A DNA stretch of 43,888 bases from Guyanagaster necrorhizus (lineage: Eukaryota; Basidiomycota; Agaricomycetes; Agaricales; Physalacriaceae). Under the pieces are notes generated by a model. The model saw nothing but the letters and a program-made list of their open reading frames with translations, was not told the DNA's origin and made no database searches. The stretch lies in the NCBI RefSeq assembly GCF_019112545.1, contig NW_025064917.1:142429-186316 (forward strand), written 5' to 3'. Numbering within the stretch: position 1 is the stretch's first letter; each line of letters begins with the position of its first letter. A program made the translations under genes and the position numbers. Shown here piece after piece: positions 10,709 through 22,230 of the stretch.

Positions 10709-12570
10709 GCCTTGGTACGACTTCGCTCAGACGGCGCACGTAAACGATTTTATAGACTAATGTAGCACCGAGCCTTGATCTGCAAATACAATTGGTCGCA
10801 GGGGTGATAGTCCCAGTCCGTGGATGCGTTTAGGAGGCGGATAGGTCTTATCAGCTAGTCGTGCCGTACTCGGGTTGCTCCGTCAATGGACTCAGAGGCA
10901 TCGTTGTAGTATTATCGTCTTTCTTTTCGAGTTTGCAGATTTGGAGGCATGGCAGTAAGTGTTTGAAAGCAGCATGGAATGGTTATAAGTGTCTCAAAAG
11001 TATGTATCGGTGTCTGTCTCTTTTCAGTCAATGTGATCCTCTAGCAATGAAAACAACTTACGTTGCAGAGCTGAGGACGTGCATAGTTCCCGCTGAGTTC
11101 TTTGATAAGAGTAAAGGAAACAAGACGTCTGAGGCGATATAGAAGATCAGAAGATATATCGAAGGGGAGACCTAGGATGCAGACAAGTCTGGCTCATGTT
11201 AAAAAATGCTCGACCATCTGGAAGAGCAGAACTCATGAACATACGGTCAAGCGAGAAAAGGTGCTAAGCCCTTGCTCGTGCTGACATTGGTGCCGTATGC
11301 TCGTGTTGTGCCATCACATCAATAATCGACGATAATCCCAAGGTATTTAGCTGCTTGTGCCAAGAGCCACGGCATCTGAAGTAGGCGCGATTTACAGTCC
11401 AATGTCGGTGAGGAAAATGTAGTGGATACAGAGTTGAACGTTGTAAGACCAGTCACTGGCGCTGACTCATCTTGACTTCTCTCCATCACCTTCGTGCCGT
11501 TCTTGGTTGTCGTGTTCTGCATACAAGAATTGGTCCTTATTTCTGAACAAATAGGTCAAATAATGGTGCTAGGGCGCGGGTTGGCGTTGACGGAGGACAT
11601 ATATATGCTGAGAATTCGTTATACGCTATGATGTTCGCCTTTACTATCCTCTTCTTTCAGGCCCACTAGCGTGATAACATCAAGGCAGACCGCTCCATAC
11701 TCTTTGTCTCTTTTCCTTGGATTCAGCAGTGGTGGTATAGATTGCGAAGTGATTCGACGATTCCTTCTTGGCCTGAGAAGATACTTGCATGAGGGTTTTC
11801 GTTGAAGGCCTCAGCAGTGGAATCAATGTATGCACCGTCCTTCAGCTCCTCCGCCCTATTCCTGTGCAGTGGGAGCAAACATATACCCATAGGTATCCCT
11901 CGTAATCCATGTTCTACAGATTCGGAACATCATCTAATGAAGTTAATGACTGTAGGTCCCGGAAGGTGATTGTCGATGGAACATAGCGAATCTAGGAGGG
12001 CGATGTTCCGTGCCTCATCGTCCTCGCTAGACCATCTGAACCGGAGTCGATGGTATGCCTGCCTGGATTTCTATGACGAAAGACGGATCCGTAGGCGCTC
12101 CTTTCGTTCATACGTATCGTCACTGAGTATGAGCGGTATCTTCAGGGTTGCCGAACGCACGCTCATGACAAGGTTTTAAAAAAAGGATGACAGGTGGAAT
12201 AGGCGATATCGGCCCAGACGAAGCGGGTCCCGAACTTTGCTTAGGTTTTTGAACAAAACCAGTTGGACTGGCTCGTTCGAGCTCCAGAGGGGAAGGATTC
12301 ACAGCCACTATGTATGTTCAGATACGAAGGAACCCACATCGCGTCACCCTTCTCTACCTTGCACGCGGTCACTTGATTTTCGGTACGGAGGTGGAAAGGT
12401 CATGGGATTGCAGGTTCGCATCAAGAGTGAACCTCAGTCCCAAGCATCGGGCTAGCCAGCATCACGCGTTCCAAGGATCGGCAGCTACTCCGACTTGCTA
12501 CTTGTGCGATCGATCTATGCTGACAGACAGCAGAACGAGACGCTGCGGTCATATGCGATCCTCCTAGGTC
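10709..12570. other. no recognised gene
   Basis: Open frames of up to about 90 codons occur on both strands without motifs I recognise. CpG is present at ordinary frequency, unlike the deserts further right. Confidence 0.35.
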
Positions 12571-13623
12571 CTAGTCGCCAATGACTAAACGCTGGCAATG
12601 CATATAGGCAAGATGTCGAAAGAACGTTGAATAACGGTCGACATGGCATTTGTCTGCGAAAACAGTATGAAACAGGCAGCCTCGCTCTCTTGCCTTGGAC
12701 TTGCCGATGAAAATATGCTTATCCTGTTTTGGTTTGGGGCAATAGATGCTCAAGGACCAACAGAGCAGCCCTCGAGTAACGGTGCGACTGTCGTTCGTCA
12801 TTGCTCCGAAATAATAGTCAGCCTCGGTCATCGGACATACATCGACAATGTCATGCATGGACAGACCTTGTCCGTTCCGGGAGACAAGGATCTGTGGTTG
12901 GGCTGACTTGCCCGTCCTCTGATCGATATGCATGTACGGACTACTGGGCAATGTGCTGTGGTCCACAGACAATCCCTGATGTCGTGATCATCAACCATAG
13001 GCAGAATGTCGACGTCGAATATGTATGAAGGTGTTAGGATATTAAAACGACAGTCGTTGCGACATTGCCTAAGACGGTCGTCAGACGCGCTGTCTGATGG
13101 TTGCTTTGGCTTGTGAAAGAGGACATGCTTCTCCGGTTTGGTTCAGTGGGGTCGAAGCGCACGAGGTCTGGCAGATAGATGATGAGGAGAAAGGTTTGGC
13201 GGCCATCGAAGAGCGGCAATGACTACTTTCAGAGATTTTGGCGCTGTCCTGGGATACCGGCTTTTGTGTGATGATAAGATCCGACGTTGGTGGTCTTCGC
13301 TGCTAGGAGTGGCAAGAGATCCGGGAAATCGGCGGTAAAATCCTGAGTGTCGCCATTGATATTTATGCGAAGCGGAAGGCTCTGAGGTGGAGATATCACG
13401 ACAAAAGAGCAATATGGTGACACGAAGACGCTTGCGCATCGTTTCTTCTCTGGTAGAGAAGATCTGATGATTGTCGGGGGATTTCCCAGAGAGAGATGAC
13501 CAGCGTTGAGGATAACGAGTATCTTTTGGCAAAAGGTACCACCGGGAGCATGATTGTGTCCGCCACGGATTTGTTTTGGTTATTTTCCAAGGTGGGATTC
13601 ACGTGGCTTTCTGCTTTGTTCAT
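12571..13623 (-). CDS. group of overlapping minus-strand open frames, unrecognised
   Basis: Minus-strand frames 13623-13396, 13532-13143, 13219-13034 and 12972-12571 follow each other and could be exons of one gene. The last is 133 codons and contains DKHIFIGKSK. I found no family motif and no unambiguous chain of GT-AG introns. The neighbouring F-box/LRR gene starts at 13659 on the other strand, so the two would be divergent. Existence as a gene is uncertain. Confidence 0.25.
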
Positions 13624-13658
13624 TCCTCAACTTTGTTAGTCTTTAGCACGTCAAGCCA

Positions 13659-15250
13659 ATGCACATCTCCGGGCTAACGTTGAAGTTGAAGCTCAGGCTT
13701 CGAGCCTTATTCAGGAGGGCGAAACGTCGAAGCAAGCCTTGTCCTGTCTCCTTACTCACCTTGCCCAAAGAGCTAATCCAGGAGGTCTCGTATTTCGTGA
13801 GCTCTTTCATCTCGCCACCAGCATGCCACCTCATTAAACTCCTTCAGCTGTCTGGACATGACCAGAAGGCGCTCCGCTCGACATGCCATCATGCAGATAA
13901 TGTTCTCCGTAGTACCGTCCTCTCAGCCCTCGTTGTCAACATCTTCCTCCCTTTAACCAATCTCGACCAGGATCTCCTCGAATATCTAGCTAGTGGACCT
14001 GCAGGCTACGTCCATAGACTGAGAATTTGTATATGGAGCTCGTATTCCGAGCAACGTGCCCTGCCTGACTGCGGCGTGGTTGAAGGCGGCCATTTCAAAG
14101 CCAAGCCCCGGTCGAGACATCCACGTCTCCAGACGAAAGTCAACACAGAAGCGTTTCGCGCTCTTTATAATACGGTGTTGGCATCGTTAACTAACTTGCA
14201 GATATTCACGTTGTGGTAAGTTCAGCCAAACCTCTAAAGAGAGTCTGCCACTAATTTTTCCCTTCAATTATAGTACCAGCAATGGATCTCGTAAAGCCCC
14301 GCCATTCTTCTTCGAAGACACGTTAAATTGGTTGATGAAGCGACCTATCCTCGAACTGCACCTGACCCACCCCGAGTTCACGATACCTTATTTCTCCCAT
14401 CTCTCCCGGTTTCGCAATATCCGCAGCGGATCAGTGGGACCGAAGCACCACAGGCCTAGTAGTCTCCGGTATAGAGCGTGTTTTCCCTATCAAATCGACC
14501 GGAAGTACAGCGCTTCGTCATCTCTCGTTGCGGGAAGGCAGTATCATCGCAGCCCCTCATATTTTCCATCACCTACGCGGCCTCAAGTCACTCCAGATAT
14601 CCAACATCGATCTCTACCATTCCTCGGCAGGCTTCTGGATGGAGCTCGCTCAACAGGAGATACACATACCCTCCATTACCCTGAGGACCCGCAGTGTGCC
14701 TTCCGCAGTTATTGACTATCTTGTCACCAATGAGGGAATGATCGAGTTGGCGTTTGAAGCGGAGAGCAATAGTAGAAGCATGGTGAAGCGAGTGTTGAGT
14801 GAGGTGGTGCCGCGTCACTCCGGGACTCTGGAGGTTCTGCAGCTGACGTCGTGCTGAGGGTGCCATTGGATTTTTGGCTCTCAGCCTGAGCATATGACAG
14901 GTGTGTCCCAATGTACGAAGCTCCGCATTTTGGGTATCGTGGTGGAAGGAAATAGAGATTTTACAGTGTGTATCATTTCCGCCCATCATCATATGCAAGT
15001 CTTATCCTTCTGATAGGGCCCTGTTTTGCACCTGCTGAAAGCCCTGCCAATTCTTCAAACCCTGCGGCTGGTCGCTCACACAAATGATTTTACTCCCGTG
15101 GTCAAGCGGATTGAATGCATACGTGTATTATTGATGCATGTTCATGTCATTGTGTCCGTTTCGTATCAGGTGCACATCAAGTTCATGGCTGGGAAATCTG
15201 GGTGGGATTTCGATGATGAGGAAATGGATGTGCTATGTGATGATCTATAG
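13659..15250 (+). pseudogene. F-box/LRR-like gene, probably disrupted
   Basis: Exon 1 starts at ATG 13659 and contains an F-box-like segment (LLTLPKELIQEVSYFV), then DQKALRSTCHHADNVLRSTVLSALVVNI, typical of Agaricomycete F-box proteins. It ends at 14215; the intron 14216-14273 is GT-AG, and exon 2 continues FFFEDTLNWLMKRPILELHL. A frame change between about 14430 and 14510 leads to LRR-like text (LRHLSLREGSII, LRGLKSLQISNIDLY), ending at a TGA at 14855-14857. Further family-like sequence (CTKLRILGIVVEG; FDDEEMDVLCDDL) appears downstream to 15250 in other frames. F-box proteins recruit substrates to SCF ubiquitin ligases. The frame breaks suggest a pseudogene unless unrecognised introns rescue it. 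Confidence 0.5.
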
Positions 15251-15257
15251 TATTTGG

Positions 15258-15750
15258 ATGCATGATGTGTCTGTAGAACTGAATGAAGGATGTGAATTAT
15301 CAGTCCTTGTTGGATCTACTACCAGCCTTTGTAGTAGATCCAACAAGCACTGACAAATTCACATCCTTCATTCAGTTCTACAGACACATGAATTTCTCAG
15401 TGCTTGTTAGATCTACTACAGAAACTGTGAACCAGCCTTTGTTAGTTGTTCTTAGCATTAATGTCAAGCTATTCATTACTTCCATGACTGTTCATTCTCT
15501 CAATGCCTACTTGCTGAATAAATGAAGGAATAACTCCAGCTGCAGAGTAACACCAACCCAGTGGAAGTGGATCTACTGAAGGTTCACTGTCTGAGGCCAA
15601 ATGCAGACTGGGAGAACTTCAAATGAGGAGGTTTCTCTCTAGAGTAGTAGGCAATGTCTTTTGGCAAAGGAATCACATTTAGACATAGTCCTAATACTTG
15701 TGCAACATGATCATGTGAGAAATAAAGCTATAGTTGAAATAACACAGTAT
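15258..15750. other. CpG-free patch after the F-box/LRR-like gene
   Basis: About 490 bases contain no CpG by direct reading, while DNA on both sides has CpG at normal frequency. The patch holds the fold-back 15265-15389 and a further direct copy of its inner motif. I read it as an old methylated and mutated repeat. Confidence 0.6.
15265..15389. repeat. fold-back (inverted repeat), about 58-bp arms, 8-bp loop
   Basis: Left arm 15265-15322 and right arm 15331-15389 are near-perfect reverse complements with only a few mismatches or indels. Each arm contains 'gtgtctgtagaactgaatg' or its complement. The loop is 'cagccttt' at 15323-15330. A third, direct copy of the inner motif 'cttgttagatctacta' follows at about 15401-15417. 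It could be a small fold-back transposon remnant or an inverted duplication inside a larger repeat. Confidence 0.8.
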
Positions 15751-16282
15751 AACGATGTAGTCTAGCAAGTTGTTGCTAATCGTAGTTGATTAACGGCGGT
15801 GGAGACCCATCCGAGGATGGACAGTGAAAGCAAATAGTAAGTGGCACCACAGTGAGCCGGTTTATCCAGCTTTCAATTCATTGTGATCTGGTTAATGGGT
15901 TGCATATTTAGTGCACATGATCACTTTTGAGAATTCATGACCTGAAGGAAAGCATTATGGAGCACCAGGTGAAAATCAACACTCACTGCCCATAATGGAG
16001 TGCTTTTTGAAGTACTTACTAGAGCCATTAGTAAAGCATAGAATAAGTACGCATGACATTTGTTCAAGGATCTACAACTTACTTTTCCCCTAAGGTGAAT
16101 GTTATGTTGACAGACTGTGTGAGGATCCTCAAAAGAGGAAAAAGTAAACAAACTGCATCGCGGAAAACAACAGTAGGAGTCATGGAAACCGGCGGGTTAA
16201 CCCAGGGCCGTAGCGCCGATCACCACGTGCAGTCACGTCACCTTGCTCCGATCGTGACTTATAAACTTGAACCACGACGCTC
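15751..16282. other. upstream region of the Crinkler-kinase gene
   Basis: No gene recognised. A second CpG-poor run lies between about 15862 and 16050. Near 16224 there is a CACGTG palindrome, and 'cttataaac' at 16258-16266 could be the TATA region about 20 bases before the ATG at 16283. Confidence 0.35.
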
Positions 16283-18219
16283 ATGCCACTACGGATCTCC
16301 ATTTACTTGTACATCAACAACCGTGTCTCTGAAGGAACTACCTTTGTGGAAGTTTCGGATGGTGCTTCATGCGCTGATTTAAGGAAAGCGTTTGCTGCCG
16401 AAAAGCAGATCCCTGAGGATAATATATTACTGTGGAAGGTACTGTTGTCTTTGCTGTTGTTGTTCATGTTGTTCATGCTCCAAAAGCCACGTGAACATCT
16501 AATACAGAACCGTAGAGGCTCTGCTGACTTGCGGGGCCGACTGCTGGATAGCGGTTGTCGACTGGACGTATTTTGTGACGAAATAATAGACACGGAATTA
16601 GTCCGCGATGTGTTGCCTACGAGTAATCACCATCGTCAGGCGGCACTAATTGCTCTTGTTGCTCAGATTACACCTACGAAACAGACCGCGATGTTGCCAG
16701 ACAAAATGTAAGGCGAGCTCGAAGAGCAACATGGTATCCTTGGGGAGCTGGGGAAAAGTGTGTCGGTCTTTGCTGTCTCGCAACATGCTCTGACTAACCC
16801 TACACACGCAGAACTCTACATCGCCGTCAAAAATTTACGACGTGGTAACTCCATCCAAAAGCGCTAAATCAACGAACTACTTCAACCACCAAGACGGCGT
16901 GACACCGATCCTCGACGGTCGTTATGGCCTTCGGCGGACGCCAATCCCTCCTCCGACCGAACTCTATCATCGCATCATTGCTTCTTTCCAGGCTTGCATT
17001 CGCGACGAGTCCTTGCACGTTCCAGCTCATGAGGACTCCCTCTCAGATATCGACCGATGAGTTCGAGCGTGAGGATCCCACCAGGAATATTTTGTCGCAA
17101 CTGCTCAACCGTCCAGTTTTCCAATTGCTCAACCCCAAGACGGATTCAGGCTACATTTTGCAATTCCAACGTAGATCTCCCCCCGCGGTAGCGGCTGGTG
17201 TCATATGCGAAGAAATGGAAGAATTAGGTTGGAGCGGCGAAGGTTCCATTCAAGGCTCTTTCTCGTATGCTCAGTACTGGACGCAGAAAGACATCCAAGC
17301 TTGTGGCTTATCTTCTGTTCATCTCCGTGCTGATGTATCACTTCTCCAGCGCGAACATTTTTTCAAAGCATGCTGCTACCCTTCGTTCATTGTCTCCATT
17401 GCAGGACCTTGGATTGTCATTCTAGGCGCTGTCTTCCCGACTCCGCCAATCGTCCAGCGTTTGACCGACTATCTATGGCTTGGCAACAGTCGTTCTAATG
17501 ACGACCATGCTCTTCGCCTCGCTCACGTTTTTCAGTCTCTGAGATTAGCTGTCGACGACCTTGAGAAGTACTACCAGGAGCTTGGACTCTCAGACTCCCA
17601 TTCCCTACAGGCCACTCGCTACTTTCCCGACATAACCGAATACGACGACAACACGAAAGTCGTCAGATTCCAATACCTTCAGCCCCTGGAAATAGATGAG
17701 TCGTGCATGACGTTCCTCGCGAAGCTCGACGAGGCGCATGGAGAGGAACAGGTCGTTGTAAATTTTGTTGAGCGATGCGGTGCCGAGGCCCACAGGCTGT
17801 TAGCGAGTAAAGGGAAGGCGCCAGCACTAAAGTATTGCGGTCCGATTTCCAGTGATGGCAAGTACTGGTATGGATCCCTTCAAATGGTCGTTATGGAGTC
17901 CCTCCGCGGCCCGACGGTAGCACAGAAGTACGAAGAGAGCATTGCGGAGACAGTGCGCGAAGCGGTTCGAGGCGCTGTTCGAATTCTTCACGACCAGTCA
18001 CTCGTTCATGGAGATATTCGCACGCCAAATATTGTGATCGTTGATGGTGCGGGAGATGAAGGGGAGAGGATGAGGATCATCGATTTTGACTGGGCAGGTG
18101 AGCAAGGCAAAGTAAGATATCCGCTGCATCTCAGCAACTATATACGGAACACACTGGGAGTCAAAGACTGTGATATTATTACATTTCAGCATGACATGAC
18201 GATGGTGGATGCGTTATAG
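16283..18219 (+). pseudogene. Crinkler-type N-terminus fused to kinase-like domain, with two lesions
   Basis: Exon 1 (16283-16438) starts MPLRISIYLYINN and ends NILLWK, the ubiquitin-like header with terminal LWK of Crinkler (CRN) proteins. A 48-bp GT-AG intron 16439-16486 leads to PREHLIQ...LVRDVLP. Sequence through AKSTNYFNHQDG is joined by an intron ending 'cacgcag' at 16811. From about 17026 the C-terminal half is open to TAG at 18217-18219: QGSFSYAQYW, CCYPSFIVSIAGPWIVI, RLTDYLWLGNSR, then a kinase-like end with LVHGDIRTPNIVI and IIDFDWAG (DFD where kinases have DFG). Lesions: an in-frame TAA at 16709-16711, with the family frame resuming right after it, and a frameshift at about 17000-17030. 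The open frame starting at 16924 begins out of family frame, so that ATG is unlikely to be the true start. CRN proteins are predicted conflict or effector proteins. Confidence 0.7.
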
Positions 18220-18890
18220 TCATTTCTGCATGTTGTTTATTGTTACTACCATCGAACTTGAACGGTTGGAGCAATCACGAAACAAGGAGTATAAAGAAGA
18301 GTTCTATTTCATCAACACTCCTGTAGATCGTGGCGGGAATTTATCTTCCGATAAGTACCTTGCTGATGACTTGGACTGCTTGGAATGTACTATTGTACAA
18401 CTAGCTCGCTAGGTTATCACATTAGGTGAGTGTCAGGTTTCTTCGCTCTCGATGGGAACAGCTTCGGCGCTGGCCTGTTCAGCGCGCCATAACGCCCGAG
18501 ACGGTCGTCATTCAACCTTTCTACACTGTTTCAATGCCCGTATCCTTGTCAGGCATATACCAGGTACTTAACGAATATCCCAGCTTATGTACGGGATTAT
18601 GACTGACAGTTTTGTGGGAGGGGCGGTGAGGCCGATCCTAATGTCTATGCGTGCTTAGTTCCTACCGTCCAAGCTGAAGAAATTACCTCTCGCATAGGAA
18701 GTTTCCAAGGAAATGTGAAGGTCCACCTCGTATGTTCTCTGATTCTTTAGCAGTGTCCCTTCCAATGTCTCACAAGCCAGAGAATAACTTGAAGGACTTC
18801 TTCAAGGTCACCGTGTTCGGTCTTCATTATGTCTACTCCAGGGTGCCGACGAGGCGTCTACGAGCGGCATAAGAGCATTTACGATAGTTA
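18220..18890. other. no recognised gene
   Basis: One 67-codon frame (18209-18412) and scattered short frames, none recognised. The right edge passes into relic K5. Confidence 0.35.
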
Positions 18891-18894
18891 CTAG

Positions 18895-19207
18895 AAGGTG
18901 GGAGTATCATTATGCGCGGGATCATGGCATGTATCTTTGTGACAGGCATCGGAGTCTTATGAGGAGAATTCTGAAGGATCCTGACAATGGAGTATGGAAG
19001 AGGACGGTGATGCCGTATGAAATGTCGGACCCGCACTATAAGAAGCCTTTGACATTTAACGAATATGTGGAAAGCATACCTGAAGAATTTCGAAGGATGT
19101 CGTTCGACAGAGTGTTGGATACAGACTGGAAAGGGGCGAGAGAGAAAGTGTACCAGTGGCATATCAGGTCCGGAGTTCGTTGTACGCCCATCTACGACTA
19201 CGACTAA
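18895..19207 (+). pseudogene. kinase-like family relic K5 (3' third)
   Basis: From about 18930 one frame reads RHRSLMRRIL, NGVWKRTVMPYEMSD, FNEYVESIPEEFRR, VLDTDWKGAREKVYQWHIRSGVRC to the TAA at 19205-19207. This is the complete family C-terminal block, with no N-lobe or catalytic loop upstream. This 3' end is very well preserved in frame, in contrast to K3 and K7. It could be a fragment left by recombination between tandem copies. Confidence 0.75.
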
Positions 19208-19930
19208 AACTAGTGGGCGCGACTCCGCTTGCATAAGCGACCAGCCTACATCATTGTCGATGCTGTGGTTACCGTCGGCTATCGCGGTATAGAGCGACGT
19301 GTTCAATGTCCCCGCCATTTTTCTTTGTTCCATTGGCGCAAACTAGCTCATTACCTGATACTTCGGCTCTGGTGCAGTCTCAAATGTATTGGTCACTTAG
19401 CTCCGTTGCATCCAATTCAGATTTCCCCACTCCAGGCCGCAAAAGCGGAAGAAGGGTGTCTCTTCTTGGCTTCAGAATTGTGCCATATCTTCTCGGCTGC
19501 TTGAAATTTGTTAGGGGCCCCCAGTCTATACTGAAGGTGTATTCTGGGCTCGCCGCATGTGTCCTGTTTCCGTTTTGATGCCACATTCAGTTTATCATCC
19601 TCCCCTCGTAGCCAGTCTCATCAAGAATAATTTAATTCCTCAAGGGCTGCATATGTTCCCCATCTGAAATCGGCATGATAGTAGTCATTGATCGTAACAG
19701 TGAGATCATCATTAATATTTACCAACAACCCTCATGGCGGGTTGACAGGTGCTAATGCCTGAATATTACCCATAATGGCATGGCCAATGGGTAGGAGGCC
19801 ACGGTCCGAATATCCCGTAACACATGGCTCTAAGACTTTCTGGCGCCGCCATTGGCGCAGTTTGACTATTTTCTCCGCATCATGCTTCGTTATCTGACTC
19901 GATATACAAGGCTCTTCACGCAAGCCAACC
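19208..19930. other. no recognised gene
   Basis: Frames up to 91 codons exist on both strands without motifs. The stretch separates the 3' relic K5 from the 5' relic K6. Confidence 0.35.
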
Positions 19931-19932
19931 AT

Positions 19933-20536
19933 GAATTTCGATAGCACCGGTTACGAGGTACGCTAATGCAGTTCTTACTGAAACACCCGTGCTGATTTTC
20001 GTTATGCCAGAGGGGAAGAACTGTATCTCCCTGGAACGAAGCTCCAGCTCCAATTCCAACCTGAAGGCTCCAAGACATTCGCACCTCTCGCAGCCACAGT
20101 GGTCAAACGCTTCGAGCCCATCACAATCGGCACTGTCCTTCTAGTCCAGCGACACGCCAATGATGAAAAGTTTATCCCAAAGCTGGCGGACCGCAAACTG
20201 GGGTATCGTGGCAATAACGACGACGTGGATACGGTGCCGTGCGTCGTCCGTGATATTCAGGCGGGCGTAAAACCAAACTGGTTCGAATTCATCCAGGATT
20301 CTGACAACCAACCCAGCGATGAGCTTTGGGAGGATTGGATGTGGGAGGTCGACACTTGGCTTGGGAAGATGGGGTGCTACGACAAGGAGCTCACTGCGTA
20401 TCGTCTTTTGCATCGACTGCAGGGCCGGTACATTCCCCGTCTTTTTGGCGTCGTTCGTCTTGGCATCACCTGTGAGTCTACTCCCCTCCATCCCATCACC
20501 GATCCCAGAAATCTTCTTTTCTCTTCTCCCCATTAA
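19933..20536 (+). pseudogene. kinase-like family relic K6 (5' half)
   Basis: A short first exon (ATG near 19931, MNFDSTGYE) and a GT-AG intron ending 'atgccag' at 20010 precede EELYLPGTKLQLQF and TFAPLAATVVKRFEPITIGTVLLVQ. The frame is then open through LADRKLGYR, WFEFIQDSDN, WEDWMWEVDTWLGK, LTAYRLLHRLQGRYIPRLFGVVRLGI and HPITDP, ending at a TAA at 20534-20536. It has the N-lobe in one good frame but no catalytic loop or C-terminal block. The first-exon join is not clearly in phase. Confidence 0.75.
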
Positions 20537-20829
20537 CTGGGCGAGTCACTTCTGGAATCAACTGGCAATAGGGTGGCATCCTCTCGACGGTTTATGTAAA
20601 GGAAAATCTTCTTTTTGAAGTTCGACCATCATGACTTATGACTATATGAAACCGCGATTAATCAATTTGTCGCCAGTCTTCTCTCCTCACAAGGATTTTC
20701 TTTTACCGTCGCGCAGCTATCTTTCCTACTCCTGGTCATTTCCAATCATCGTCATTTGCAACAGCAAGCAAGGCGAGAGTCCAACAGAAGTACGTACATC
20801 CATACGTTAAATCTCGTTGCTTACCTTGA
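20537..20829. other. spacer between relics K6 and K7
   Basis: No gene recognised. The right end holds the presumed first exon and intron of K7, with an acceptor 'tgactttag' near 20833-20841. Confidence 0.35.
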
Positions 20830-21912
20830 TTTGACTTTAGTGACAACTTCTACCAACCCGGAACAAGAGTTGACCCCTAATTTCGAGCCCCAGCCTCTGC
20901 TACATTCACACCTCTGTCAGCCACAATTATAAAACGCTTTGAACCTTTCACATGCGCAGTCGTGTTTCTAGTTCAGCACCCTTCGAATAGCAGACCATTT
21001 ATACTAAAGCTCGCCGATAGGAGGCTAGGCTATCGCAGAGGCCTGTTTGGCGACTCTGTGCCGTGGACACCTACCATTGAGTCTCGCCTCCGAGGTGCCG
21101 TTCGCAATATCCAGACGACTGTGGGCCTGGACTGGTTTCAGCTCTTAGAGAGCTACAACAACCCTGATGCTCCTCCAATCAGGACCTGGGAGATTGGATG
21201 TGGGAAATGTCGACTTGGTTTTGGAAGTCGGATTTACACAGTACGGAGCTCCTTGCATGCCAGTATTTGCATCGCTTACAAGGACGCTACATCCCCGTCT
21301 TTACGGTGTGGTTCATCTTTCCATCGCGTCCGACTCCTCGCCTCTCCACCCCGCAACTGATTATGTCCAGGTCATTTCTCTCGAGTATATCTCCGAGGTA
21401 AGCATGGATGGCCTCAAACCTGGCGTTGACATACCCCGGCGGGAGGCCGAAGATGTATCCTGCCGGGTGCTGGATGCTTTTCGCGTGATCCAGGTGGAGA
21501 ATTGCGTTCTAATGACCTCCATAACGGAAACGTTATCTTGCGGGACCGGGATAGGACACCTGTCATCATTGACTTTGGACTTGCTATCATCAGGAAACCC
21601 GAATGGAGCTTCGAGAAATGGATGACTACTGTTCAGGGAGGGCCTGATACTAGGTTTATGCGGAGAGATTTGGTGGACTCGGATAATGGGGGATGGAAAA
21701 GGGATGTGACACCTTTTGAGATGTCGAGCGTTCACTACGAAAGTTCTTGCGAATTTAACTCATACGTTGAAAGTCTGGATGTGGATTATCGGAGAGCGAC
21801 ATCTGATGAAGTCCTGGATACGAAATGGGAAGGTGCGAAAGAGTGTGTATATCGGTGGCGAGTAAAACTTGGTGTTCGCTGTAGGCTTGGTATGACTAGA
21901 AGCCCAGGATAA
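20830..21912 (+). pseudogene. kinase-like family relic K7, nearly full length, four or more lesions
   Basis: After the acceptor near 20841: DNFYQPGTRVDP, then an in-frame TAA at about 20878-20880, then TFTPLSATIIKRFEPF. The frame is open from 20962 through LVQHPSNSRPFILKLADRRLGYRR to WE near 21191, where it shifts to WMWEMSTWFWKSDLH. It shifts again at LYGVVHLSI and again before SNDLHNGNVILRDRDR. The catalytic loop (D and N) and IDFGLA are intact. The final frame runs on through TRFMRRDL, GGWKRDVTPFEMS and KLGVRC to a stop at 21910-21912. This copy shows what the ancestral catalytic core looked like. Confidence 0.8.
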
Positions 21913-22230
21913 CTTGAAGGCCGAAATCGTGGTTCATCTTGAGGCATGTATACTTACATTTCACTCGGTAGGTAAACTAATACCCTCTGTAGGCATAGAT
22001 CAGCGAAAAATTCAGAAGCCCAGGATGTATGTAGTAAGCAAAGAGCCTTATTCAATTGCATTCCATGAGATTTCTGGGCCCAGAATCTTGGAGATGCGCA
22101 GGTGCATGCGACGGGAGTGGGTGCCGGCAGGCTAACAGTCGGGCCGGTAAGATGATTGCTCTTACCAAATTCTTACCAAGCTATTTGTTCATATCATCTT
22201 CTTATACAGTGACAACAGAAATATTCCCGC

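Noticed and set aside
16924..17025. ATG at 16924 as the start of a 431-residue kinase gene
   Set aside because: Its first about 34 codons are out of the family frame; the family-like reading there is in another frame that continues from the Crinkler exon. The open frame is real only from about 17026.
17303..17349. Candidate 47-bp GT-AG intron inside the Crinkler-kinase C-terminal exon
   Set aside because: Removing it would shift the frame away from the following CCYPSFIVSIAGPW block, so it is probably retained coding sequence.
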